Source of the DNA: Fructilactobacillus carniphilus | GTDB lineage: Bacteria; Bacillota; Bacilli; Lactobacillales; Lactobacillaceae | Length of the DNA stretch: 64,000 nt | Direction of reading: 5' to 3' | NCBI RefSeq assembly: GCF_024029675.1 | Contig: NZ_CP097121.1 | Coordinates: 868,001-932,000 of the forward strand | Part shown: positions 26,590 through 41,728 of the stretch, one piece after another | Layout of the letters: each line of letters begins with the position of its first letter | Position numbering within the stretch: the stretch's first letter is position 1 | Position numbers and translations under genes: made by a program | Notes under the pieces: model-generated | Databases searched by the model: none | Seen by the model: only the letters and a program-made list of their open reading frames with translations | Told to the model about the DNA's origin: nothing

Positions 26590-26627
26590 AAAAAAGCAGT
26601 CTGACGATAAACGTCAAACTGCTTTTC
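26590..26627 (-). terminator. Terminator of the rRNA-tRNA operon
   Basis: AAAAGCAGTTTGACG and CGTCAGACTGCTTTT pair (15 bp, one G-U), followed by T. It lies past tRNA-Thr, so it probably ends the 16S-23S-5S-tRNA-Asn-tRNA-Thr transcript. Confidence 0.9.
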
Positions 26628-26640
26628 GCTTTAATATAAG

Positions 26641-26713
26641 TGCCGACTAGAGGATTCGAACCTCCGACCTCCGGTTTACGATGCCGATGCTCTACCAACT
26701 GAGCTAAGTCGGC
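26641..26713 (-). tRNA. tRNA-Thr (anticodon CGT)
   Basis: 73 bases. Acceptor GCCGACT/AGTCGGC with A73; D arm GCTC/GAGC; T arm GGAGG/CCTCT with TTCGAAT. The anticodon arm TCGGC-ATCGTAA-ACCGG gives CGT but has a C-A mismatch at 31-39 next to the loop. CCA not encoded. The D arm and acceptor are those of tRNA-Thr. Confidence 0.85.
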
Positions 26714-26760
26714 GAAACTAAGTTTAATTTCGCGAGTTATCTCGCAAAGATAACTCTAAA

Positions 26761-26833
26761 CTCCGACAGGCGGGCTCGAACCGTCGACAACCTGATTAAC
26801 AGTCAGGTGCTCTACCAACTGAGCTATGTCGGA
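26761..26833 (-). tRNA. tRNA-Asn (anticodon GTT)
   Basis: 73 bases. Acceptor TCCGACA/TGTCGGA with G73; anticodon stem CCTGA/TCAGG around loop CTGTTAA, so GTT. CCA not encoded. It lies 7 bases after the 5S gene. Confidence 0.97.
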
Positions 26834-26839
26834 ATAATC

Positions 26840-26956
26840 GCGTGGCAACGTCCTATCCTCGCAGGGGGCGATCCCCCAACTACTTTTGGCGTGCTAAAGC
26901 TTAACTACTGTGTTCGGCATGGGAACAGGTGTATCCTTTAGGCTATCGCCACCACA
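26840..26956 (-). rRNA. rrf: 5S ribosomal RNA
   Basis: About 117 bases, beginning TGTGGTGGCGATAGCC and including CCCATGCCGAACACAG, the conserved loop region. The 3' end is set by pairing of the ends (TGTGGTGG with the terminal part) and may be off by a few bases. Confidence 0.95.
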
Positions 26957-27021
26957 CTCTGAGTGAACTTCGTTCCCTCAAAACTAGCTAATATTATTTC
27001 CTGCTGAGTTTCCATTCTGCT

Positions 27022-31733
<4,712 letters not shown>

Positions 31734-31853
31734 TGAGAACTTTACTAGCTCTACTTTATTATTTGTTTCTTAAGCGAATTGACTTCGCAAATGTTTAATT
31801 TTTAAACGCTAGTTTAAAAATTCCTTACACTTTTTGTAATCAAAATCTTGTTC

Positions 31854-31868
31854 AGTTTTCAAAGAACT
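31854..31868 (-). promoter_or_regulatory. boxA-like antitermination element in the rRNA leader
   Basis: AGTTCTTTGAAAACT, 121 bases before the 16S gene. A hairpin GCGCTG/CAGCGC (31874-31890) lies just upstream. Confidence 0.65.
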
Positions 31869-31897
31869 ACTCGGCGCTGCTCTTCAGCGCATTTATA

Positions 31898-31926
31898 ATA
31901 ATACGACCTCTACCGATAAAAGTCAA
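31898..31926 (-). promoter_or_regulatory. Promoter of the rRNA operon
   Basis: TTGACT, 17 bases, TATTAT on the minus strand, with AT-rich DNA upstream that could act as an UP element. It is the only good promoter seen before 16S. Confidence 0.85.
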
Positions 31927-31957
31927 CAATTTCTCATCATTTTTTTGGAAATCGATT

Positions 31958-32692
31958 CTAACTAGCAATTGGTCGTTTCCCAAACCAGCGATACGCACCA
32001 TAAAGTCCGTTCACCAATTTAATCACTTCGAGCGCCAACATGGAAGCCGAAGCGGGACTCAAAACCTGAAACTGCCGATACCAAATAATCAAACTAACCA
32101 CATCCCAGGTAATCCAAATCAGCCACTGCGACCGATAGCCTCCCAGCATTAAAAGCATCCCCATGACGCTCAATGGTAACAGACAAGCATCTAAATAAAT
32201 CTGCGTGCCATGCAGCCGTTTACTAAAAAACAACACAATTAAATAGAGCAACGCTAGTCCAGCAATTACCAAGCCAATTTGCCATTTTTTCAATTTCCGC
32301 GGTTGTAAAAAACGTTGTTGCGTTTGCTGCTTGAGCTCCTTGCCCCACCAAAAAATGCCTAGGGTTTGGGTGACTAGATAATAGATATTCGTCGCCAAAT
32401 CACCAATCAAGCGATTTTGCCAGTCAATCACTAAAAACAAGAGCGATTCAAAGATACCCCAGCTGTAGTTCGTAATTTTCCCTTCATCACACAACATTAA
32501 ATTAATCACGCTAAAAATACTAGCAGCTAACGAGAGCCAGCCAATCACGCTAGTAAACTCCCGACTAATTGCAAACACCACTAAGATGATTACTAAGTTA
32601 ATCGTTAATAACAGCTTGGTCGCTAACTGTAAATGACGTAGGTCAAAGGCATTCTCCCGCCAGCTAAAGGTTTTTTGGACTGCATCCCACAT
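31958..32692 (-). CDS. pnuC: PnuC-family pyridine nucleoside transporter
   Basis: 244 aa from the ATG at 32692, 8 bases after GGAG; an ATG two codons earlier is only 2 bases from that site. Seven or so hydrophobic helices are visible. The paired aromatic motifs (WGIFESLLFLVIDWQN and WLIWITWDVVSLIIWY) suit PnuC, which lets nicotinamide riboside enter by facilitated diffusion followed by phosphorylation. Some lactobacillar paralogues carry other nucleosides, so the substrate is not certain. Its leader has two competing hairpins. Confidence 0.85.
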   Translation of the reverse strand: MWDAVQKTFSWRENAFDLRHLQLATKLLLTINLVIILVVFAISREFTSVIGWLSLAASIFSVINLMLCDEGKITNYSWGIFESLLFLVIDWQNRLIGDLATNIYYLVTQTLGIFWWGKELKQQTQQRFLQPRKLKKWQIGLVIAGLALLYLIVLFFSKRLHGTQIYLDACLLPLSVMGMLLMLGGYRSQWLIWITWDVVSLIIWYRQFQVLSPASASMLALEVIKLVNGLYGAYRWFGKRPIAS

Positions 32693-32710
32693 TGACATCG
32701 CTCCATCTTT

Positions 32711-32752
32711 TTTAAGGTAAACAAAAAACCCTTTAAGTTTACCCTAAAGAGT
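32711..32752 (-). promoter_or_regulatory. Two-state leader of pnuC (attenuator or riboswitch candidate)
   Basis: Two mutually exclusive folds are visible on the minus strand. Fold 1: ACTCTTTA with TAAAGGGT (8 bp, one G-U), then six T, a terminator. Fold 2: TTTAGGGTAAAC with GTTTACCTTAAA (12 bp, one G-U), which uses the terminator's 5' arm and loop and leaves the T-run in its own loop. It lies between lysS and pnuC, next to the pnuC ribosome site. Confidence 0.55.
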
Positions 32753-32774
32753 TTCGTTTTCATACTAATTTTAC

Positions 32775-34316
<1,542 letters not shown>

Positions 34317-34349
34317 CTAAATAACTAGTTCAATTTTAACATAGACCAA

Positions 34350-35372
34350 TTAGCCTTGTACGGCCGCCTGGCGTTTTTTCTGCCGGGCTTCGGTCTTAGC
34401 CACAAAATCATCCATGATTTGAATCATTTCAGCCTCGGTATCCGCACTCGTTAACGCCACTTTGGTCCGCGCAGAGTGCGACAACCCCTTAAGGTAGTAA
34501 GGAGCATGACCCCGGAATTGGTGGGCTCCCACGTATTCACCCTTGAGATCTACCAATCGGTGCAAATGTTCCTTGGCCACCGTCATTTGTTCCTCTACTC
34601 CCGGTTTGGGTAAAATTTCACCCGTTTCTAGGTAGTGGTTCGTCTGGGTCAGAATCCACGGATTTCCTTCCACGGCTCGCGCCATCATGACGGCGGTCGT
34701 CCCGACTTCATCTAGCATCTGTTGAGCCATTTGCGGAGTCGTCACGTCTCCGTTGCCAATGAATGGAATCGTCAAAGCGTCTGAAACTTCCTTCAAAATT
34801 TCCCAGTTAGCGTGGCCCCGATACATTTGTTCCCGGGTCCGACCGTGCATGGCCACGGCGGCAGCGCCAGCCTTTTCAGCCGCTAGCGCGTTTTGCACGG
34901 CGTAAATGTGGTCGTCGTCCCAACCGGTCCGCATTTTAACCGTAACCGGTTTGCTAACGGCAGCGGTTACGGCTGACACCATCTCGTACACTTTATCAGG
35001 ATTTAAGAGCCAGCGGGCTCCGGCTTCACACTTAATGACCTTGTTCACTGGGCAACCCATGTTGATGTCAATGATGTCGGCCGCCGTTTTTTGATCAATG
35101 AACTTGGCTGCTTCCACCAGCGTTTTCTGATCTCCACCAAAAATTTGAATGCTCATGGGGTGTTCTTCAGCTTCCACGTTGGTCATATCCAACGTTTTCT
35201 GGTTCTTAAACATGATTCCCTTGTCAGAAATCATTTCACAAACGACTAGTCCGGCTCCAAATTTCTTACAGATAACCCGAAAGGCTGAGTTAGTAACTCC
35301 TGCCATTGGCGCCACCACCAACGGGTTATCAATTTGCACGTTTCCAATTTTCCAACTGCGATCTTTACTCAT
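34350..35372 (-). CDS. dus: tRNA-dihydrouridine synthase
   Basis: 340 aa from the ATG at 35372, which overlaps the end of hslO by 8 bases; a GTG three codons earlier is less likely. The FMN TIM-barrel motifs are clear: PLVVAPMAGVTNSAFR, DINMGCPVNKV (catalytic Cys) with KMRTGWDD, and AVAMHGRTREQMY. It reduces uridines in the tRNA D loop. This is the Firmicutes DusB-type gene in its usual place between hslO and lysS. Confidence 0.95.
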   Translation of the reverse strand: MSKDRSWKIGNVQIDNPLVVAPMAGVTNSAFRVICKKFGAGLVVCEMISDKGIMFKNQKTLDMTNVEAEEHPMSIQIFGGDQKTLVEAAKFIDQKTAADIIDINMGCPVNKVIKCEAGARWLLNPDKVYEMVSAVTAAVSKPVTVKMRTGWDDDHIYAVQNALAAEKAGAAAVAMHGRTREQMYRGHANWEILKEVSDALTIPFIGNGDVTTPQMAQQMLDEVGTTAVMMARAVEGNPWILTQTNHYLETGEILPKPGVEEQMTVAKEHLHRLVDLKGEYVGAHQFRGHAPYYLKGLSHSARTKVALTSADTEAEMIQIMDDFVAKTEARQKKRQAAVQG

Positions 35373-36273
35373 GATTGCCACCCTTTGCTTGCTTGTTCAA
35401 AATGTTTACTAAATCATCTTCAGAAAAATCATATTTAGTACCACAGAAATTGCAAACCACTTCAGCACCGTGATCCTCATCGATAATTTCTTGCAGGTCT
35501 TTGCGACCAATTCCCGCCAACCGTTGTGCAAATTTTTCTTTAGAACAATCACAGTAAAAGGAAACCGGCAGGTGTTGTAAGACCTTCACGTTCTCTGCAC
35601 CAAAAATGACGTCAATCAAATGCTCTGGATCGCCATCTTCCTGTAAGGTGGTTGCAATTCCCGGTAGGGTCTTCAAACGGTTTTCTAATTTTTCAATCGC
35701 ACCTTCGTCCGCGCCGGGCATCGTTTGAATCAAGTAGCCCCCGGCAACTTCCACCTCATTTTGCTCGTTAATTTCCACGGAAACTCCGAGTGCCGATGGA
35801 ATCTGTTCTGACTTAGCTAGATAATAAGCAAAATCATCCCCAATTTTCCCGCTCACTAACGGCACACTACTAGAATACGGTTCGGTCCCACCGAGATTCT
35901 TTAACACCTCTAAGAAACCATCATCACCAACTCCGGCGGCCACGTCAATTTCACCAGTGTCCGTCCGGGGTAAATCCACATCGGAGTTTTGAGCGTAACC
36001 CTTGACGTGACCATCCGCATCGGCATCAATCAGCATCCCACCGACCGGTCCCTGACCGTTTAAGCGAATCGTCATCCCTTCCTTCCCCTTCAGAGCAGAA
36101 TTAGCCAGTAATAAACTAGCCACTAACGCCCGGCCTAACGCTGCTGCTGAGGTACTTTGCAAGTGATGTGCTTGTTGCGCCGTTTTCACAACGTCAGTTG
36201 CATTTACAGCTAAAACCCGAAAATTTTGATCATTCGTCAGGGCTTTAACTAGTTGATCTTGCGTATTTGCCAT
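35365..36273 (-). CDS. hslO: Redox-regulated chaperone Hsp33
   Basis: 302 aa from the ATG at 36273, 7 bases after GGAGG; an extra ATG directly before it is too close and a longer frame has no site. The C-terminal zinc switch has CDC (in FYCDCSKEKF) and CNFC (VCNFCGTKYDF). On oxidation the zinc is released and the protein holds unfolding clients. It lies downstream of ftsH and overlaps dus. Confidence 0.96.
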   Translation of the reverse strand: MANTQDQLVKALTNDQNFRVLAVNATDVVKTAQQAHHLQSTSAAALGRALVASLLLANSALKGKEGMTIRLNGQGPVGGMLIDADADGHVKGYAQNSDVDLPRTDTGEIDVAAGVGDDGFLEVLKNLGGTEPYSSSVPLVSGKIGDDFAYYLAKSEQIPSALGVSVEINEQNEVEVAGGYLIQTMPGADEGAIEKLENRLKTLPGIATTLQEDGDPEHLIDVIFGAENVKVLQHLPVSFYCDCSKEKFAQRLAGIGRKDLQEIIDEDHGAEVVCNFCGTKYDFSEDDLVNILNKQAKGGNHE

Positions 36274-36304
36274 CATTATTCCTCCATAAATTAGTTTAGC
36301 TTGA

Positions 36305-36342
36305 TGCGAAAAGAGCGCAAGCATTTCTGCTTACGTTCTTTA
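36305..36342 (-). terminator. Terminator after ftsH
   Basis: CGTAAGCA and TGCTTGCG pair, extended by AGA/TCT across a mismatch, then TTTTC on the minus strand. Confidence 0.65.
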
Positions 36343-36347
36343 TCACA

Positions 36348-38423
36348 CTATTCATCATCAGAATCATCATCGCCATGAATGGTAATGTCATCATCATGTT
36401 TGATTTCGTTGTTCAATTCATGAGCTTCCTGATTTTCCTTTGTTGTTGCCTTACGTTCGGCTTCCGTAAAGGTTTCACTTTCGTTTTCAGGCGCTTCATC
36501 TTCCGCCGGCATCTTCCCAGTCTTGTACAAGCTTAGAATTTGCTTTTCGTCTAACGTTTCGTACTTCAAGAGGGCGTCAGCAATGGCTTTATGTTGTTCA
36601 CGGTGCTCCGAAATAATTTTCTTGGCCATCTGATGTCCTTCATCAGTAAAGTGCTTAACTTCCTCATCGATGGCGTTGGCCGTTTCCTGTGAGTACTTCG
36701 GTGCAGCATATGGATCAGCATTCGGATCTTCTAACGCAACTGTCCCTAACTTATCGGTCATCCCATATTGGGTCACCATGGCCCGGGCAATTTGGGTTGC
36801 CTGCTGGAAGTCATTGGATGCTCCAGAGGATTCGGAATCAAAGATGATTTCTTCGGCACTCCGGCCTCCCATCATTCCAGCAATTTGTTCCATGGCGTCC
36901 TTCTTAGACAACAATTGCTGATCTTCTCGGGGCAGCATGATGGCATATCCACCGGCGCGACCTCGTGGAACAATCGTAACCTTGTGAACGACCCGCGCAT
37001 CGTTTAAGACTAGTCCCACAATTGTATGACCAGCTTCGTGATTAGCCACCACTTCTCGTTCGTGTTGGCTGATAACCCGGTTCCGTTTGGCTGGTCCGGC
37101 AATCACCCGATCTTCAGCTTCATCCATATCAGCAGCTGTAATCTCGGAACTATTCCGCCGCGCTGCCAATAAAGCAGCTTCGTTTAGCAAGTTAGCTAAG
37201 TCAGCCCCTACAAAACCAGGGGTTTGTTTAGCAATTTCCTTTAAATCGACATCCTTAGCCATTGGCTTATCTTTGGAATGAACCTTTAAGATTGCTTCTC
37301 GACCGCGCACGTCTGGTTGCCCCACGAGAATCTTTCGGTCAAACCGACCAGGACGAGTTAAAGCGGGATCCAGGACGTCAGACCGGTTGGTAGCAGCCAT
37401 CACGATGACCCCTTCGTTTCCAGAAAATCCGTCCATTTCCACCAGTAACTGGTTCAAAGTCTGTTCCCGTTCGTCGTGACCGCCGCCCATACCGTTTCCA
37501 CGGCGACGACCTACGGCATCAATTTCATCAATAAAGATGATGGCGGGAGCTGATTTTTTAGCTTCTGAGAATAAATCTCGCACCCGGCTCGCACCGACCC
37601 CGACAAACATTTCTACGAAGTCAGAACCTGACAGAGAGTAGAATGGCACACCGGCTTCCCCAGCAACTGCTTTAGCCAGTAAGGTTTTCCCAGTTCCGGG
37701 AGGTCCTTCTAATAAGACCCCTTTGGGGATTGTAGCTCCCAAATTAGTAAATTTCTTCGGATCCTTTAAGAATTCAACCACTTCGACCAGTTCTTGTTTT
37801 TCTTCGTCTTCACCGGCCACGTCCTTAAAGCGGACCTTACTTTCAACTGGTTTGGCCTTGGTCTTGCCGACCTTCATCACACCGCCAGGACCACCAGCCC
37901 CGCCACCAGCTTGTTTCATCATCATGTAAAACAAGTAAATGAAAATTAACAAGGGCAAAACAGAAACAATTAGGTTAATCCAAAACCCACTCGACTGCGT
38001 GGGCTTCGCGTTTACCTTCGCATTGTGTTGTTGGGCAACGCTATTAACCTCTTTAACGGTTGAATCACTTTTCACCAACGTCGTGGTAAAATTCTTGACC
38101 TTTACGCTAGCTTGATCAGATTTTTCCAATCCCTTTTTGGTTACCGTAAATGATGGAATGCCCCCTGATTTAGCAACTTTAGCCTTTTGGGGTTCCCGAT
38201 ACTGTCCGGTCACCTTATAAATTCCATCCGCCGATTCAATGTTAAAGTTACTTACTTTATTGGACTTTAAGTCCTTCATGAACTGGCTGGATTCAATTTT
38301 TTGGGATTTGGGTCCATTGCTGGTGTTTCCACCGGTAGCAAACAGGACAACCCCCATCGCTAACACAAAAGCAATGATATAAAACAGACTACTTCTAAAA
38401 AGTCCATTTTTATTATTTTTCAT
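36348..38423 (-). CDS. ftsH: ATP-dependent zinc metalloprotease FtsH
   Basis: 691 aa. Two membrane helices (about 13-30 and 148-168) enclose an extracytoplasmic domain; the AAA+ module has Walker A GPPGTGKT at 240-247, Walker [12 protein letters not shown] and the SRH; the protease site is [10 protein letters not shown]. The tail is acidic and hydrophilic. FtsH degrades membrane and some soluble regulatory proteins. It lies after hpt, as in Bacillus. Confidence 0.98.
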   Translation of the reverse strand: MKNNKNGLFRSSLFYIIAFVLAMGVVLFATGGNTSNGPKSQKIESSQFMKDLKSNKVSNFNIESADGIYKVTGQYREPQKAKVAKSGGIPSFTVTKKGLEKSDQASVKVKNFTTTLVKSDSTVKEVNSVAQQHNAKVNAKPTQSSGFWINLIVSVLPLLIFIYLFYMMMKQAGGGAGGPGGVMKVGKTKAKPVESKVRFKDVAGEDEEKQELVEVVEFLKDPKKFTNLGATIPKGVLLEGPPGTGKTLLAKAVAGEAGVPFYSLSGSDFVEMFVGVGASRVRDLFSEAKKSAPAIIFIDEIDAVGRRRGNGMGGGHDEREQTLNQLLVEMDGFSGNEGVIVMAATNRSDVLDPALTRPGRFDRKILVGQPDVRGREAILKVHSKDKPMAKDVDLKEIAKQTPGFVGADLANLLNEAALLAARRNSSEITAADMDEAEDRVIAGPAKRNRVISQHEREVVANHEAGHTIVGLVLNDARVVHKVTIVPRGRAGGYAIMLPREDQQLLSKKDAMEQIAGMMGGRSAEEIIFDSESSGASNDFQQATQIARAMVTQYGMTDKLGTVALEDPNADPYAAPKYSQETANAIDEEVKHFTDEGHQMAKKIISEHREQHKAIADALLKYETLDEKQILSLYKTGKMPAEDEAPENESETFTEAERKATTKENQEAHELNNEIKHDDDITIHGDDDSDDE

Positions 38424-38458
38424 TTGTGTCCTCCAATTTGATTAAATTAACATACAAA

Positions 38459-38467
38459 ATCTTATCA
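38459..38467 (-). promoter_or_regulatory. Extended -10 promoter of ftsH
   Basis: TGATAAGAT on the minus strand, about 36 bases before the ftsH ATG. Confidence 0.4.
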
Positions 38468-38491
38468 CTTTTCGAAATGAGAAACGACTGA

Positions 38492-39034
38492 TTAATCTTG
38501 ATAAATTTCTGGTTTCAAAATTCCCACGTACGGTAAATTGCGATACTTGCCTTGGTAGTCTAGCCCATAACCCACCAAAAATTCGTTGGGAACATTAAAA
38601 CCAACGTAATCGGCCTGCATTCCTTTGACCTGGCGGGCTTCCGGTTTATCCATTAACATGCAAACCCGTACCGAAGCAGCCCCTCGTTGTTTCAATAATT
38701 CCTTCAGATAGGCCAGTGTATGTCCCGTATCAACAATGTCATCGATTAAAAGAACATCACGTCTGGACACATCTTCATCAATATCTTTTACCATTTGAAT
38801 ATCTCCACTGGACTGCGTGCCTCCGTGGTAACTAGATACGTCAATAAAGTCGATATCCATGTACAAATCCATCTGCTTAATTAAATCTGCCGTAAAGGGA
38901 ACAGCCCCTTTTAAAACACAAATGACTAAGGGCTTTTTGCCTTGATAATCCTGGGTTAATTGCTGTCCAAGCCGCTGACAGGCAGCCTGAATCTTTTGCT
39001 CACTATACAAGATGGTTTGGATATCGTCGTTCAT
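38492..39034 (-). CDS. hpt: Hypoxanthine phosphoribosyltransferase
   Basis: 180 aa. PRPP-binding loop VLLIDDIVDTGHTLAYL, and KGAVPFTADLI and MDIDFIDVSSYHGG near the start. It makes IMP (and GMP) from bases and PRPP. The ATG has AAAGGAAA upstream and lies 32 bases inside the tilS frame, so the two are tightly coupled. Confidence 0.97.
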   Translation of the reverse strand: MNDDIQTILYSEQKIQAACQRLGQQLTQDYQGKKPLVICVLKGAVPFTADLIKQMDLYMDIDFIDVSSYHGGTQSSGDIQMVKDIDEDVSRRDVLLIDDIVDTGHTLAYLKELLKQRGAASVRVCMLMDKPEARQVKGMQADYVGFNVPNEFLVGYGLDYQGKYRNLPYVGILKPEIYQD

Positions 39035-40403
39035 CGTTTTTCCTTTCGTTTTTAATTGCTAAGAGATATTTATGCGCCCGAACGTCGTGCGCTTGATAAC
39101 TTACTTTGAACCCAATTAAAGCTGCCACAAACTGAGTTGCAGTTTCTAACACCAAACAATGATTTCGTTGTTCTGCCGGTACCTTTTGGTTAATTAGAAC
39201 CCGGCGAATTCGCTGCGAGTGCTGGTCAGGCAAAGCAATTCGATCGGTAGTTCGCCAGGATCTCGCCTGCAGGGGCCATTGTTGCTCTGTGAGCCACATT
39301 GGTTGTGTGTGTACGACGCAAGCAAGTCGTTGCTCTGGAGAAAATACCCCAAATTGTCCCTGACCTGGAAGTTCATACCAGTGGTTTAATACTACCATAA
39401 ACGGTCCAACGGCTTGGTAATTTTCTGCTAAATTCGCAGATTTTTTTTGCAACCGCAGCGACTGGTATCGTTTTTTCAATTGCCAGCCTTGACCTAAGTC
39501 AAGTTCGCCCTGTGGCTTAGACCGTTTCAAGATGAGACGTTGCGCCGCCTGAACCTTGGCCGTCGTTAACGGCTGCTTCTGAACCCGCCGCCACAACACG
39601 GGTAGCAGGGATTCCAAAACCGGTTGATCCGCTGGTGTTAGTTGATAAGTCAACCCGCCAGAATCCTCACGGAGTCGGTCTGGGTCAAGCAAACGGTCGG
39701 CCAACAGCTCCGATTGTTGTTCTACCCGTTGCAAGTTGGTCGCAAACTGGGCCAAATGAGCGGTTGCTTGCGCATTTTCCCGCTGTAGTGCTGGTAACAC
39801 GTGGTGGCGAATTCGGTTTCTCAGCACCCCATCTGCTCGATTAGTGTCATCTTCAAACCAGGTTAAGTGCTGGTCACGTGCATACGTCACTAACATTTGC
39901 TTAGAAACCGCTAACAATGGGCGAAGTAATTGACCGGTAAAAAAAGGCTGTTGCGCCTTTATTCCTTGAACCGCTCCCACGTCTCCAGACCGAGCTAACT
40001 TCATTAAAACCGTTTCGGCCTGATCATTTTGCTGATGCGCCGTCACGACCGCTTGAGCGTGTTCTCGATCCATGACCCGGTGAAAAAACTGGTAGCGTGC
40101 GGATCGCGCTTGGGCTTCCATTCCTTGCTTAACCTCTCCATGGTCCCAGTGCCACACGTACAAAGGCAGGTGGTGCGCTCCACAGTAACGTCGTAAGAAT
40201 CGTTCTTCGGTTACACTGGCGGACCGCAACTGGTGGTTGACGTGGGCCACCACTAGCCGAAATTGGGATTGGCCTACCCGTTCTAAGAGATGAAGCAAGG
40301 CCATCGAATCCACTCCAGCAGAAACCGCCACAATCAAAGTTGCTCCGGGTTCTAATTGCGCAGCTTGTAAGTGATCCTGGACTTGCTGTTCTAACTGACT
40401 CAT
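39003..40403 (-). CDS. tilS: tRNA(Ile)-lysidine synthase
   Basis: 466 aa. The PP-loop reads VAVSAGVDSMALLHLL; Ala replaces the first Gly of the common SGGxDS, a change also known in other lactobacilli. QNDQAETVLMKLARSG and EDDTNRADGVLRNRIRHHVLP are typical, followed by the TilS substrate-binding C-terminal domain. It changes C34 of the AUA-reading tRNA-Ile to lysidine, an essential step. It overlaps hpt by 32 bases. Confidence 0.95.
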   Translation of the reverse strand: MSQLEQQVQDHLQAAQLEPGATLIVAVSAGVDSMALLHLLERVGQSQFRLVVAHVNHQLRSASVTEERFLRRYCGAHHLPLYVWHWDHGEVKQGMEAQARSARYQFFHRVMDREHAQAVVTAHQQNDQAETVLMKLARSGDVGAVQGIKAQQPFFTGQLLRPLLAVSKQMLVTYARDQHLTWFEDDTNRADGVLRNRIRHHVLPALQRENAQATAHLAQFATNLQRVEQQSELLADRLLDPDRLREDSGGLTYQLTPADQPVLESLLPVLWRRVQKQPLTTAKVQAAQRLILKRSKPQGELDLGQGWQLKKRYQSLRLQKKSANLAENYQAVGPFMVVLNHWYELPGQGQFGVFSPEQRLACVVHTQPMWLTEQQWPLQARSWRTTDRIALPDQHSQRIRRVLINQKVPAEQRNHCLVLETATQFVAALIGFKVSYQAHDVRAHKYLLAIKNERKNDERRYPNHLV

Positions 40404-40419
40404 CGTTTCTCCTCAGACG

Positions 40420-40441
40420 AAAAAAGCCGAACCTAACCGGC
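40420..40441 (-). terminator. Possible terminator after yabR
   Basis: GCCG and CGGC close a short stem followed by six T on the minus strand; weak but well placed between yabR and tilS. Confidence 0.45.
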
Positions 40442-40455
40442 CCTGCTTTAGTAAT

Positions 40456-40914
40456 TTACTTGCGACGGCCACCACGACCGCCCCGTTTTCCTTCGGTATT
40501 CTTTTTAATTTCTGACAAGCGGGTTTCACTCTTCTTTAAAAATCCTGACAACATGTCATCAAATCTTTCGTCTTTCGTTTCCGCATGGTGAGGAGCCTTG
40601 GCATGCGCAGAAGCGTGGCGCTGAGACTTGGCAACCACTGGTCGTTTTGAACCATGCTGCTCCTCCGCCTGGTGTTCTGGCTCCTGAGCGGCTCGGATGG
40701 ATAATCCAATCTTCCCATCACTACCCACTTTGGTCACTTTCACCTTTACTTCGTCACCGACCGCTAAGACATCATGAATATCTTTCACGTACCCATCTGC
40801 TACTTGGCTAATGTGCACCAAACCAGTTTGCCGGTTGCCTAAATCAACAAATGCTCCAAATCCGGTAATTCCGGTAACTTTCCCCGTAAGGATTTCTCCA
40901 ACTTCAAGCGCCAA
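40456..40914 (-). CDS. yabR: S1-domain RNA-binding protein (YabR family)
   Basis: 152 aa. An N-terminal S1 domain (GEILTGKVTGITGFGAFVDLGNRQTGLVHISQVADGYV in outline, residues 5-75) is followed by a His/Lys/Glu-rich linker and a basic Arg/Gly-rich end. Start is a TTG at 40914 with GGAGG 9 bases upstream. It is the general stress protein 13/YabR type, thought to bind RNA; exact role unknown. Order divIC-yabR-tilS is conserved. Confidence 0.92.
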   Translation of the reverse strand: MALEVGEILTGKVTGITGFGAFVDLGNRQTGLVHISQVADGYVKDIHDVLAVGDEVKVKVTKVGSDGKIGLSIRAAQEPEHQAEEQHGSKRPVVAKSQRHASAHAKAPHHAETKDERFDDMLSGFLKKSETRLSEIKKNTEGKRGGRGGRRK

Positions 40915-40945
40915 AAATTCGTTCCTCCTCAGTTAAATTATTAGC

Positions 40946-40954
40946 ATTATAACA
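40946..40954 (-). promoter_or_regulatory. Extended -10 promoter of yabR
   Basis: TGTTATAAT on the minus strand, just past the divIC terminator and 31 bases before the yabR start. Confidence 0.6.
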
Positions 40955-40972
40955 TAAAATCACAAAGTCGTG

Positions 40973-41007
40973 AAAAAAGCGGAAGCCCGAGTAGGCTTCC
41001 GCTTTTT
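40973..41007 (-). terminator. Terminator after divIC
   Basis: AAAGCGGAAGCC and GGCTTCCGCTTT pair perfectly (12 bp, loop TACTCG), followed by TTTT on the minus strand. Confidence 0.9.
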
Positions 41008-41379
41008 TTATTTCTTTACAAAGTGATAATTGGTTTCCCCTTTTTTCCCATAGTCGTACTTCGAATGAGCCAGAGCCTTCACGTAGTCTTGATTCTGCAA
41101 TCGTTGGTCCCGTTTTTGCAACTTGCGCCGTTCTTGTTGCCGCTTTTGTAAAGTTGCTTGCTCCCGATCGATGTTATGATTCATTGAGCGAATTTGAGCA
41201 TTCGTTGTAAATAGTTGGACTCCTAAAAAAACCAGTCCCACTGCAAAAACTGCAATTAACATGACGGCCCGCCGTACCCGACGTTTAACAATCTGGGGAT
41301 TGCGACCTGGTTGATGAGGACGACGTGAACCAATTGCTTCATGCAACTGAGCCACGTTACTTTTTTCGTTGTTCACCAA
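41008..41379 (-). CDS. divIC: Septum formation protein DivIC/FtsB family
   Basis: 123 aa. A basic cytoplasmic start, one membrane helix (about 38-56, AVMLIAVFAVGLVFLGVQLF) and an outer coiled coil (QIRSMNHNIDREQATLQKRQQ region). It joins FtsL and DivIB in the division complex. Start is TTG (41379) or the next codon GTG, both within reach of a GAGG. It lies downstream of rqcP. Confidence 0.93.
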   Translation of the reverse strand: MVNNEKSNVAQLHEAIGSRRPHQPGRNPQIVKRRVRRAVMLIAVFAVGLVFLGVQLFTTNAQIRSMNHNIDREQATLQKRQQERRKLQKRDQRLQNQDYVKALAHSKYDYGKKGETNYHFVKK

Positions 41380-41440
41380 CTATCACCTCACCTTTAATTA
41401 TTTTTCTCTTGTTAATCATGATACAACAAGAAATTGTACT

Positions 41441-41728
41441 TTACAATAATTCATCAGCTTCTTTTTGATAATCCCGTTGATATTCTTCGTTAACCACCTC
41501 ATACATTGCAGTTGCATCTGTCTTTTTCGTGGTCTGCAAAAGTTGCAAGACCCGGACGGTGAGCGTTTTGTTTCCAAATTCAATCGTAACTTCATCACCG
41601 ACGCCCACTTTACTAGCCGACTTTGCGGGTTTACCGTTAATCAACACTCGTCCTTGGTCAGCGATTTGCTTGGCTACGGACCGTCGTTTGATGATCCGGG
41701 ATAATTTTAAAAATTTATCAATTCTCAT
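41441..41728 (-). CDS. rqcP: S4-domain RNA-binding protein RqcP (Hsp15/YabO family)
   Basis: 95 aa from the ATG at 41728, which overlaps the mfd end by 11 bases; a longer frame is shadowed by mfd. The S4 domain is MRIDKFLKLSRIIKRRSVAKQ to GRVLINGKPAKSASKVGVGD. In Bacillus RqcP works with RqcH in alanine tailing of stalled nascent chains. The place after mfd and before divIC is conserved. Confidence 0.93.
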   Translation of the reverse strand: MRIDKFLKLSRIIKRRSVAKQIADQGRVLINGKPAKSASKVGVGDEVTIEFGNKTLTVRVLQLLQTTKKTDATAMYEVVNEEYQRDYQKEADELL

